Source of the DNA: QZKY01 sp963666295 | GTDB lineage: Bacteria; Pseudomonadota; Gammaproteobacteria; Burkholderiales; Burkholderiaceae_D | Assembly (NCBI GenBank): GCA_963666295.1 | Contig: OY762707.1 | Location: 496,001 to 560,000 of the forward strand | Direction of reading: 5' to 3' | Length of the DNA stretch: 64,000 nt | In this document: positions 45,489-53,262 of the stretch, one piece after another | How positions within the stretch are numbered: the stretch's first letter is position 1 | Layout: each line of letters starts with the position of its first letter | Notes under the pieces: generated by a model | Databases searched by the model: none | Told to the model about the DNA's origin: nothing | Seen by the model: the letters and a program-made list of their open reading frames with translations, nothing else | Program-made: the position numbers and the translations under genes

Positions 45489-45755
45489 ATGGAAACTGAA
45501 ATCCAATTGAAAATTTCGAAGTGGGGCCATAGCGCAGCAATTCGCTTGCCTACTCACATTCTTAAAAGCATGAACACGAAGCCAGGAGATATCCTAACGG
45601 CTGACGTTACTCCACAGGGTTTACTCTTGAGAGCGCGACAAAAACCAAAATACTCGCTGACAGAACTACTTAAACAGTGCGATCACAACGCTCCTCGCTC
45701 ACCAGAACTGGATGCATGGGACAAAATTGATCCGGCTGGTGATGAAGCATGGTGA
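45489..45755 (+). CDS. mazE: MazE-type antitoxin (AbrB fold)
   Basis: An 88-residue antitoxin. The N-terminal swapped-hairpin AbrB domain shows KISKWGHSAAIRLP (residues 8-21), and the acidic C-terminal tail (from about residue 65, PRSPELDAWDKIDPAGDEAW) should wrap the toxin. Binding to the toxin and autoregulation of the promoter upstream are expected from the family. The end overlaps mazF by 7 bases. Confidence 0.9.
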   Translation: METEIQLKISKWGHSAAIRLPTHILKSMNTKPGDILTADVTPQGLLLRARQKPKYSLTELLKQCDHNAPRSPELDAWDKIDPAGDEAW

Positions 45756-46099
45756 GGAAAGCGAGATTTGACCGTGGTGACATTGTTCTTGTCAGCCTTA
45801 ATCCAACACAGGGGCGAGAGTTGAAAGGAGACATGCGCCCTGCCCTTGTGCTTTCAACTGCCGCCTTTAATGCGCTTGGGGTTGCGCTGGTTGCGCCAAT
45901 TACTCAAGGAGGAAACTTTGCCAGAGATGCAGGCTTTGCCGTCCCTTTGAGCGGTACAGGAACCGAAACGCAAGGCGTTGCGCTGGTGAATCAAGTCCGC
46001 ATGCTTGATCTGTCTTCTCGCAAGGCAAAAAAAATTGAAACTGTCCCCGACTACGTGGTTGACGACGCCATTGCTCGATTAAGTGCAGTTTTGGAATAG
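45749..46099 (+). CDS. mazF: MazF/PemK-type mRNA interferase toxin
   Basis: A 116-residue ribosome-independent endoribonuclease. Family motifs: RGDIVLVSLNPTQGRELKG (residues 9-27), RPALVLSTAAFN, VALVAPITQG and the later VALVNQVRMLDLSSRKAK. The catalytic Arg in RPALVL (near 32) and Thr in PITQG are present. Translation is coupled to mazE by overlap. It is intact and part of a dense run of three toxin-antitoxin modules. Confidence 0.92.
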   Translation: MVRKARFDRGDIVLVSLNPTQGRELKGDMRPALVLSTAAFNALGVALVAPITQGGNFARDAGFAVPLSGTGTETQGVALVNQVRMLDLSSRKAKKIETVPDYVVDDAIARLSAVLE

Positions 46100-46202
46100 C
46101 GCTTTCAGGAAATCATAAGCACATATTAAGTGTCACTCTGGCACCAGCCCATTGGGCGCAGAGTAAATCGGGCACCACGTTTTACAAGACGTGGAAAAGA
46201 CG

Positions 46203-46307
46203 CTGGGTTCTGACTTTCGTCAGAATGACGAGCATGGGAGCGTACTAGATTGCTCGCTTTGCTCGTCCCTTCGGGACCGCACCTTACGATAAGTCCTGCG
46301 CCCTTCT
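46203..46307. repeat. Palindromic intergenic repeats after mazF
   Basis: TTCTGACTTTCGTCAGAA (46203-46229 unit) and the GATTGCTCGC...CCTTCGGGACC element at about 46250-46307. Both families recur elsewhere in this block. Confidence 0.7.
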
Positions 46308-46309
46308 GT

Positions 46310-46609
46310 TTAGAAACCTTGAAGTAGAAGGTCTATTGCCGCAACGATTTCATCGTAACGATTTCGGGCATTAAATACCTCGCCCTTAAGGGCTTTGGCG
46401 GGGTAAGCTGCCATGTACTGCGTAACCATGAAATAATGCTCCCCCTCAATTTCAAAGGGCACGTTGAGGATTTTTGCAGGTTTTGGTGCGTCTGCAATTG
46501 GCAGTATCGGAATAACCAATCGTGTATTGAAGTTACTTAGTATGTCTGCTTGCACATCTATGAGATATCCGTTACCGGATGGGTTGGGGTAAACACTGAA
46601 TCTGGCCAT
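46310..46609 (-). CDS. ccdB: CcdB-type toxin (DNA gyrase poison)
   Basis: A 99-residue CcdB-like protein: MARFSVYPNPSGNGYLIDVQ start, LVIPILP strand (residues 31-37) and the closing NARNRYDEIVAAIDLLLQGF helix. CcdB of plasmid F traps gyrase through its last three residues WGI; here the end is QGF, so the gyrase-poison tip is altered and activity is less certain. It is preceded by ccdA with a one-base overlap (TAATG). Confidence 0.85.
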   Translation of the reverse strand: MARFSVYPNPSGNGYLIDVQADILSNFNTRLVIPILPIADAPKPAKILNVPFEIEGEHYFMVTQYMAAYPAKALKGEVFNARNRYDEIVAAIDLLLQGF

Positions 46610-46857
46610 TAGAACATCCTGTATTTTTCTAATGGTAAACCGTGTTTTTCCACATAAGCGTTCGAGCTCTCAATAGCTTCCTTGTTTTCCTTCAACCATA
46701 TTTCCGCTCGCCTTTCCGCAACAGCCTTTGCTATACCCGCTTCGGCTGCTTGAGAAATATTGATGCGCATTTTTTTGGCTTCGGCAAGAAGTGTTTCGGT
46801 TAGGGTGACATTCGTCGCTTTCTTTGCGACAAGAGCATGGCTGTTTGTTGTTAACAT
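46609..46857 (-). CDS. ccdA: CcdA-type antitoxin
   Basis: An 82-residue protein. The ribbon-helix-helix N-terminus is KATNVTLTETLLAEAKKMRINISQ, followed by a helix and a C-terminal toxin-binding tail ending EKYRMF. I chose ATG 46857 (MLTTNSHAL) as the likely start; an upstream ATG at 46893 adds 12 residues. The region before it contains AATATGTGTAT and AATATGTATG repeats that may be the operator. Confidence 0.83.
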   Translation of the reverse strand: MLTTNSHALVAKKATNVTLTETLLAEAKKMRINISQAAEAGIAKAVAERRAEIWLKENKEAIESSNAYVEKHGLPLEKYRMF

Positions 46858-47315
46858 AATCGACCCCACATACATATTGCAATAAATACACATATTTTAG
46901 CACACCAAAATGCGCATAGATAATACCTCATCTGACTAAAAGGAAAAGACACGGATTGCTCGCGTTGTTCGCCCCTTCGTGACCGCACCATAAGGTGTGC
47001 CCTGCTTCCTTTGGGCCGGTCTGACTTCCGTCAGAATGACGAAATGAGCAATTCTTATAATGTCACCCCGATGGATATCGGGAACCAGTTCCGTTACTTT
47101 CTGGCTTTGTTGGCGGCACCAGTAAAAAGCACCAAACCTTTCGTATTTTGCAATTACACAACACCCATCCTTGCGGAAACGATTAAATAAACAACCCGCA
47201 ACTACTAAGCCTCACCACCCTGCCCTAAGCATAATAAAGCGCGCTATACTTGCCCAGTGGCAAACATCATTGGCGCACATATTTTCTTTCGCAAACTGGA
47301 GAGCGCTCCTTTCAG
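46858..47315. other. Intergenic region between ccdAB and the type I exporter
   Basis: It holds an AATATGT direct repeat just upstream of ccdA, a GCTCGCGTTGTTCG element (about 46957-47005), palindromes at 47018-47040 and 47062-47088, and TATACT at 47245 as a possible -10. No gene is supported. Confidence 0.6.
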
Positions 47316-49052
47316 ATGAAACACTTCTTTGATTCACGTAACGAAATTGGCCGTGCCCTGCTGGGGTTCAAGCCAGCTTTTATTCAAGCGGGCGGATTCA
47401 GTCTGATCATCAACTTCCTGATGCTGACGCCGGCCATCTACATGCTCCAGATTTATGATCGCGTACTGGCAAGCCGCAACGGCATGACCTTGTTGATGCT
47501 TACCTTGCTGGTGCTGTTTCTGTATGTGCTGTTCAGCGTCATGGATAACGTGCGCGGCAAACTACTGGTGCGCATTGGTGTTGGCATCGACAATGTGCTG
47601 CGCAGGCGCGTCTTTTCCGCCGCATTCGAGCGCCACTTGCGCAAACAGGGACCGAACCCGGCGCAAGCCGTTCAGGATTTGACAACCACGCGCCAGTTTC
47701 TGGCCGGCACTGGCGCATTGGCGCTTTTCGATACGCCGTGGATTCCGATTTATCTGGCTGTGATTACGTTGATCCATCCGTGGCTGGGCGCGTTTTCACT
47801 GGTGGCTTCCATCGTCTTGGCTGCAATGGCGTGGATGAATGAATTGCTAACACAAAAGCCGCTGGCCGAAGCTAATGCGCATTCAATGAGCGCCCAAGTA
47901 TTTGCTGCCAACAATCTGCGCAATCCGGAAGCGATTGAAGCAATGGGCATGTTGCCCGCCATCGAATCCCACTGGGAAGAGCGACAGCAAAAGGTGTTGT
48001 CTCTACAAACCCTGGCCAGCGATCGCGGTACCGGCATTGGCTCCATGAGCAAGGCGGCAAGACTGGCGTTTCAATCCCTGATTCTTGGCTTGGGTGGCTG
48101 GCTGGCAATTTCCGGCGACATCACGCCTGGCGGCATGATTGCCGCAAGTATCCTGATGGGACGCGCGCTGGCGCCGGTTGAACAGTTGATCGGTGCATGG
48201 CGCCAGTGGGTTTCTGTGCGTACCGCCCATGCCCGCTTGGTGGAACTGTTGGTTAAATTCCCTGAAAAAGAACCCTCCCTTACCCTGCCTGCTCCGCGAG
48301 GCGCGGTCAGTTTTGAAGGCGTTGCTGCCGTACCGCCTGGCGGCACGGTGCCGGTGCTACGCAACCTGACTTTCCGCATCAATCCAGGTGATGTCGTGGG
48401 CGTGATCGGGCCGAGCGCAGCGGGCAAATCAAGCATGGCGCGTTTGCTAATGGGCGTCTGGGCACCCGCTGCCGGACATGTGCGACTTGACGGCGCGGAT
48501 GTCTATGCATGGCCTTCTGCCGAACTGGGCCCACATGTCGGCTATCTGCCGCAGGATATCGGTTTATGCGATGGCACGGTGGCGCAGAATATTGCGCGTT
48601 TTGGTGAAATAGATAGCAACAAGGTGATTGAAGCTGCAAAACAGGCGGGCGTTCATGATTTGATCCTGCACCTGCCGAATGGCTATGAAACGATGGTCGG
48701 CACAGATGGCGGGGCACTTTCCGGTGGCCAGCGTCAACGTATCGCGCTGGCGCGCGCCTTGTACGGTGATCCGAAACTTGTCGTGCTGGATGAACCAAAC
48801 TCGAATCTGGACGAAGCGGGTGAAGCTGCATTGCTGCAAGCGATTACCAACATCAGCAAGCGAGGCGGCACGGTCGTTTATATTGCACACGGCCAGCGCA
48901 TTCTTTCTGCTGCTAACAAGCTGCTGGCACTGCGCGACGGGATGTTGCTTGCGTATGGTCCAAGCGATCAAGTGGTGGCGCATTTGCAATCGCTCACAGA
49001 TAAAGCCCGCACTACTGCGGTTGCCTTGCCCAAGGAAGCGAAACAAGTATGA
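47316..49052 (+). CDS. Type I secretion ABC transporter (PrtD/HasD-like)
   Basis: A 578-residue half-transporter that energises export. Six membrane segments lie at about residues 25-300, followed by a nucleotide-binding domain: Walker A GPSAAGKSSMARL (near 367), Q-loop LPQDIG, signature LSGGQRQRIALARAL (near 478), Walker B LVVLDEPNSNLD and H-loop IAHGQR. No N-terminal peptidase (C39) domain is seen, matching the PrtD family that exports RTX-type proteins. ATG 47316 is preferred for family alignment, although the GGAG upstream is 12 bases away; TTG 47250 is an alternative. Overlaps the next gene by 4 bases. Confidence 0.92.
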   Translation: MKHFFDSRNEIGRALLGFKPAFIQAGGFSLIINFLMLTPAIYMLQIYDRVLASRNGMTLLMLTLLVLFLYVLFSVMDNVRGKLLVRIGVGIDNVLRRRVFSAAFERHLRKQGPNPAQAVQDLTTTRQFLAGTGALALFDTPWIPIYLAVITLIHPWLGAFSLVASIVLAAMAWMNELLTQKPLAEANAHSMSAQVFAANNLRNPEAIEAMGMLPAIESHWEERQQKVLSLQTLASDRGTGIGSMSKAARLAFQSLILGLGGWLAISGDITPGGMIAASILMGRALAPVEQLIGAWRQWVSVRTAHARLVELLVKFPEKEPSLTLPAPRGAVSFEGVAAVPPGGTVPVLRNLTFRINPGDVVGVIGPSAAGKSSMARLLMGVWAPAAGHVRLDGADVYAWPSAELGPHVGYLPQDIGLCDGTVAQNIARFGEIDSNKVIEAAKQAGVHDLILHLPNGYETMVGTDGGALSGGQRQRIALARALYGDPKLVVLDEPNSNLDEAGEAALLQAITNISKRGGTVVYIAHGQRILSAANKLLALRDGMLLAYGPSDQVVAHLQSLTDKARTTAVALPKEAKQV

Positions 49053-50413
49053 AACTGTTTAAAAACTTACGCTCCCGCATTGAAGAACGTGTCGACAATG
49101 CTTTCCCGGTTGATTCTGACACGCCCGTTTCTACCAGCACCAAAGACACTGTGCGCTGGGGCTACTACGCCCTCTGGATTGGTGTCGCCGTTTTTTTACT
49201 GTGGGCAGCGTTTGCCCCGCTTGGTCAGGGCGTGCCCGCACAAGGCTCTGTAAAAATTGAGGGCAACCGGAAAACCATTCAGCACCCGAAAGGCGGGATC
49301 GTTGAAGAGATTCTGGTGCGTGAGGGTGATTTCGTTAAAGCGAATCAGCCTCTGATACGTTTGAATCCAACGCAGGCGCTCGCGCAAAGCGGCATCGTTC
49401 AAACGCAACTGGTAACCTTGCTGGCCGTTGAAGCGCGCCTGCTGGCGGAGCGCAACAATGACCGCAAGATCACTTTCCCGAAGGATCTGCTACTTCGCAA
49501 GGATCAGCCACTTGAAAAAGAGGCCATGAGCGTACAGTCAAAGCTGTTTATGGCTCGTCGCAATGCCCTTTCAGGCGAGATAGACATTACGAATGAAACC
49601 ATTGCCGGTCTTCAGCAGCAGATTAAGGGGCTGGAAGCGCAAGAACAGGCCAAGGCGACACAGCTTGAGTTGTATCAGGAAGAATTGAAAACACTGAAGC
49701 CCCTTTACGATGAGGGTTTCATTCCGCGCAACCGCATGTTTGAGTTGCAGCGTGGTATTGCTTATTTAAGCGGGCAGCGCAGCGAAGATATTGCCAATAT
49801 CGGCCGCGTTCGGAACCAGATTGGTGAGTTAAAACTCAAAAAACTACAGGCCAAAAACCTGTTCCGTAAAGACGTGGAAACACAATTAACCGACGTTCAG
49901 CGTCAGGTGGGCGATTTCAAGGAGCGCAACGTCGCCACAATGGATGAGTTGGATCGCATTGAACTGCGTGCGCCCGTTGCGGGTACGGTAGTCGATCTGG
50001 CTGTTCACACCGTTGGCGGCGTCATTTCAGCCGGCCAGAAATTGATGGATGTCGTACCGTCAGAACAAAACCTAATCATCGAAGTCAATATCCCGCCACA
50101 CCTGGTTGATAATCTGTACACCGGACTGGAGGCGGATGTGCACCTTTCGGCGCTGGATCAAACTATTGTGCCTTCGGTCAAAGGCAGGCTGGTTTATCTT
50201 TCTGCAGACAGCATTACCGACCCTCGCTCACAACTTTCCTATTTTGTCGGTCGTGTCGCGCTTACAAAGGAAGGGCAAAGGCAACTCGGGGCTCAAACCA
50301 TCCAGCCAGGCATGCCCGCCGATGTTGTTTTGCTGACCAGTGAGCGGACCTTGCTCAGCTATCTGTTCCAACCGCTTTTCCGGCGTTTACAGTTTTCATT
50401 TAGAGAGCGCTAA
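49049..50413 (+). CDS. HlyD-family type I secretion adaptor
   Basis: A 454-residue membrane-fusion protein (PrtE/AprE-like). One membrane helix at about residues 32-52 (LWIGVAVFLLWAAFAPLG), a lipoyl-type half motif around VPAQGSVKIEGNRKTIQHPKGG with the partner VREGDFVKANQPL, a long coiled coil (about 140-290) and a beta-barrel. The second lipoyl half is AGTVVDLAVHTVGGVISAGQ. It links the ABC protein to the TolC-like channel. Start overlaps the upstream stop (ATGA). Confidence 0.92.
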   Translation: MKLFKNLRSRIEERVDNAFPVDSDTPVSTSTKDTVRWGYYALWIGVAVFLLWAAFAPLGQGVPAQGSVKIEGNRKTIQHPKGGIVEEILVREGDFVKANQPLIRLNPTQALAQSGIVQTQLVTLLAVEARLLAERNNDRKITFPKDLLLRKDQPLEKEAMSVQSKLFMARRNALSGEIDITNETIAGLQQQIKGLEAQEQAKATQLELYQEELKTLKPLYDEGFIPRNRMFELQRGIAYLSGQRSEDIANIGRVRNQIGELKLKKLQAKNLFRKDVETQLTDVQRQVGDFKERNVATMDELDRIELRAPVAGTVVDLAVHTVGGVISAGQKLMDVVPSEQNLIIEVNIPPHLVDNLYTGLEADVHLSALDQTIVPSVKGRLVYLSADSITDPRSQLSYFVGRVALTKEGQRQLGAQTIQPGMPADVVLLTSERTLLSYLFQPLFRRLQFSFRER

Positions 50414-50414
50414 C

Positions 50415-51740
50415 ATGAACAAAATCTTACGCACTTTATTTTTTGTCGCTGGCATTGCGTTGCCGACGTGCGCACTCGCCAATGCTGGCTTGATGTCTTC
50501 ATTCCAGAAAGCGATGCAACACGACCCCGATTACGCAGTGGCACGCGCTTCCTATGAAGCAGACAGCCAGTATCGCACCATTGGCCGCGCCGGTCTTTTG
50601 CCGAGTCTGGATGTTTCTGCCAGCAAGAATAAGACCGATTACGAATACAAAGATACCAGTTGGAATGACAAAGATTACGACACCGGCAGCTTTTCCCTGC
50701 GCCTGACGCAACCGTTGTTCGATCTTGAAAAGTGGGCCACTTACCGCGAAGGCGATATCCGCGCAGATAATGCGGCCATCGTCTTTGCGGATGCACGCCA
50801 GGAACTGGCGCTCCGGGTTGCCGAGGTTTACTTTAATTATCTGCTGGCACTTGATACGACAGAACTGACCACGGCTCAAAAAACGGCCATTTCAGCCCAG
50901 CGTGAACAAGCGGAAAACCTGTTCAAGGGCGGTGCTGCCACCAAAACGGACGTGGAAGAGAGCAAGGCACGCGAACAGTTGGCTCAGGCACAGGAGTTGA
51001 CCGCCATTACTGGCCTTGAACAAAGCCGCAAGCAGTTCGCTAAAGTGATCGGAGATGACCCGGCACGACTTGATCTTAAAAAAATCACTTCACCCGAACT
51101 GGCTTTGCCAAAACCGAATGACATTAATGCCTGGCAAGATGCGGTGCGCAAACAAAATCTGAAAATTCAGGCCTATCAGGCGGCATTTGCCATTGCCGAC
51201 TTTCAGCTTGATCGTAGCCGCGCCGGTTTCTTTCCGAGGATTTCCCTTTATGCCAGCCGCGATCGCTCGCAAGAACCCAACTATTACAACAGCCGAGAAT
51301 TCAAGGATCAGGTTGGCGTTCAAATGTCGATGAACCTGTTCAACGGGGGCGGCACCTACGGCGCCACCCAGCAAGCCAGTGCGCTGCGCGAAAAGGCGCG
51401 ACACACGCTGACTTCCGTCAGACGCGACGTTGAAATCGAAACCAGCCAGGCGTTTCTGGAAATCGTGAATGGCATTGCGCGCATCCACGCTTACGAGCAG
51501 GCAGTAACGTCTGCAGAAATCACGTTGCGCGGGATGAAGGCCGGGCAAAAAGCAGGCATTCGCACCAATACCGACGTACTGAATGCACAGCAGGAACTGT
51601 TCTCTTCGAAACTGGAATTGCAAAAGGCACGTTATGGCTACCTGCTGAGAAAAATGACGTTACAGGCATTGGTTGGCTCGCTAGGTGACGAGGAAATCAT
51701 GACGATTGATCGCATGGCGCTTCCCAATCTGGAGAACTAA
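50415..51740 (+). CDS. TolC-family outer-membrane channel
   Basis: A 441-residue outer-membrane factor. Signal peptide ends CALANAG (near residue 24). The protein shows the two-repeat TolC helical pattern: FQKAMQHDPDYAVARASYEAD (residues about 29-49) and the second half beginning near 235 with KQNLKIQAYQAAFAIADF. It forms the trimeric exit duct. It starts 1 base after the HlyD stop, after a GAGAGCGC ribosome-binding site. This completes a three-gene type I exporter; the likely substrate is the giant adhesin. Confidence 0.9.
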   Translation: MNKILRTLFFVAGIALPTCALANAGLMSSFQKAMQHDPDYAVARASYEADSQYRTIGRAGLLPSLDVSASKNKTDYEYKDTSWNDKDYDTGSFSLRLTQPLFDLEKWATYREGDIRADNAAIVFADARQELALRVAEVYFNYLLALDTTELTTAQKTAISAQREQAENLFKGGAATKTDVEESKAREQLAQAQELTAITGLEQSRKQFAKVIGDDPARLDLKKITSPELALPKPNDINAWQDAVRKQNLKIQAYQAAFAIADFQLDRSRAGFFPRISLYASRDRSQEPNYYNSREFKDQVGVQMSMNLFNGGGTYGATQQASALREKARHTLTSVRRDVEIETSQAFLEIVNGIARIHAYEQAVTSAEITLRGMKAGQKAGIRTNTDVLNAQQELFSSKLELQKARYGYLLRKMTLQALVGSLGDEEIMTIDRMALPNLEN

Positions 51741-51761
51741 AAAACGCTGCAGATGTGGCAA

Positions 51762-52020
51762 TATTGATTCGGCAAGTTGAAGTTTGAAGTATTCAAGTTT
51801 GAGCCCCTTGCGTCGCCCCAGCACCAGCCCGTAGGGCGCAGGACAGCCGAAGGCTGGTCTCGCGAAGCGAGATGCAGCAAAGCTGCACATAGGCTGGGGC
51901 CCAGTGGCTTTGCTCTGCAGCGTAAGCCTGAGACCCAAGCGGCATCTTAACGACACTGGATGCCAGCCTGCGCTGGGATGACACATGCACATATTTCAAA
52001 TTTATTCGTGCCGCATCAAT
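51762..52020 (-). repeat. Right copy of the ~260-bp dispersed repeat (inverted relative to 21897)
   Basis: In the minus direction it begins ATTGATGCGGCACGAATAAA, as does the left copy in the plus direction, and ends with TTGAATACTTCAAACTTCAA. A palindrome CTGGATGCCAGC...GGGATGAC lies at 51956-51982. Two shorter palindromes (CTCGCGAAGCGAG, GCAGCAAAGCTGC) occur only in this copy. No gene is supported in 51741-52099. Confidence 0.85.
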
Positions 52021-52099
52021 AGGCCAAAGAAGTTAAGACGCAAGGCGCACGGCGCGCAGAACTATTTGTTCAATACTTCCATAAGAATAAGGAGAACTC

Positions 52100-52954
52100 A
52101 TGAAACTCGTACGCTACGGCGAACTCGATGCCGAAAAACCGGGGCTGATCGACAAAGACGGTCAATTGCGCGACCTGTCTGGCGTCATCGCTGATTTCAC
52201 AGCCGACCAACTTTCTGATGAAGCACTAGCAAAACTGAGAGGAATCGATCATGCTTCCCTGCCTGTCGTGCCGGGCAACCCGCGTCTGGGCGTGCCGGTC
52301 GCGCATGTCGGTAAATACATCGCCATCGGCATCAATTACAGCGACCATGCCGAAGAAGCCAAGATGCGCATCCCGAAAGAACCGATCGTGTTCATGAAGG
52401 CCGTCACCTGTCTGTGCGGCGCGAGTGACGACATCATCCTGCCTGTCAATTCAAAGAAAACGGACTGGGAAGTTGAACTGGGCATTATCATCGGCAAGAA
52501 GGCACAATACGTCAGCGAAGAAGAGGCGCTGGATTACGTCGCCGGTTTTTGCGTGACAAACGATCTCTCCGAGCGCGAGTTCCAGATCGAACGCGGCACG
52601 CAGTGGGATAAGGGCAAAGGTTGCGACACTTTCGGGCCGGTCGGGCCATGGCTGGTAACACGCGATGAAGTGCCGAACCCACAGAATCTGGCACTCTATC
52701 TCGATGTCAATGGCGTGCGCATGCAGTCTGGCAATACCGACAAGATGATTTTCTCGGCAGCCAAAATCGTCAGCTACCTGACCCATTTCATGACCCTGCT
52801 TCCGGGCGACGTGATCGCCACCGGCACGCCGCCTGGCGTGGGCATGGCGCACGACCCGCAAACCTTCCTGAAGCCAGGAGACGTGGTTGTGACCGGCATT
52901 GAGGGCTTGGGAGAGCAGAGACAGGTTGTTACTGCGCACCCTAAACAAGCTTAA
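52100..52954 (+). CDS. Fumarylacetoacetate hydrolase family protein
   Basis: A 284-residue FAH-fold enzyme. Residues 70-280 hold the domain: IGINYSDHAEEA (near 75), PIVFMKAVTCL, EVELGIIIGKKA (metal-binding Glu near 123), GFCVTNDLSEREFQ, and GDVIATGTPPGVGM (near 235). Relatives act as hydratases, isomerases or oxaloacetate decarboxylases on 2-oxo-acid derivatives; the exact reaction cannot be told. AAGGAGAACTC precedes the ATG. It is transcribed alone, with a strong terminator after it. Confidence 0.88.
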   Translation: MKLVRYGELDAEKPGLIDKDGQLRDLSGVIADFTADQLSDEALAKLRGIDHASLPVVPGNPRLGVPVAHVGKYIAIGINYSDHAEEAKMRIPKEPIVFMKAVTCLCGASDDIILPVNSKKTDWEVELGIIIGKKAQYVSEEEALDYVAGFCVTNDLSEREFQIERGTQWDKGKGCDTFGPVGPWLVTRDEVPNPQNLALYLDVNGVRMQSGNTDKMIFSAAKIVSYLTHFMTLLPGDVIATGTPPGVGMAHDPQTFLKPGDVVVTGIEGLGEQRQVVTAHPKQA

Positions 52955-52975
52955 GGATTAAACGCCTGAAATTAG

Positions 52976-53003
52976 AAGGCGGCTCGAAAGGCCGCCTTTT
53001 TTT
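52976..53003 (+). terminator. Rho-independent terminator of the FAH-family gene
   Basis: AAGGCGGC and GCCGCCTT with a 7-base loop, followed by TTTTT. Confidence 0.93.
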
Positions 53004-53007
53004 GATG

Positions 53008-53210
53008 TCATTCCGGTGTAAACCGGAGCAGCACACAGGGTGCAGGGCGTGCTGAAAGCAGTTACTCTGTCATTCTGACGAAAGTCAGAATCCAATGACT
53101 CCTCCTCTCTATTCAACAAAAATGCATACGTCACTCACCAACGACACTGGATTCCGGCTCCTGCGCCCTACGGGCTGGTGCCGGAATGACGTACTCGTCA
53201 ATTCTCCGTT
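53008..53210. repeat. dRS3-like palindromic repeats beside lpxB
   Basis: Units start GTCATTCCGGTGTAAACCGG (53008), GTCATTCTGACGAAAGTCAG (53069-53095) and CTGGATTCCGGC...GCCGGAATGAC (53146-53189). They recur in the adhesin block. No gene is supported in 53004-53262. Confidence 0.75.
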
Positions 53211-53262
53211 ACACCACCATCGTAACGAAGCAGATCGCTCGCTCAGCTAATTTATTCCGCGG

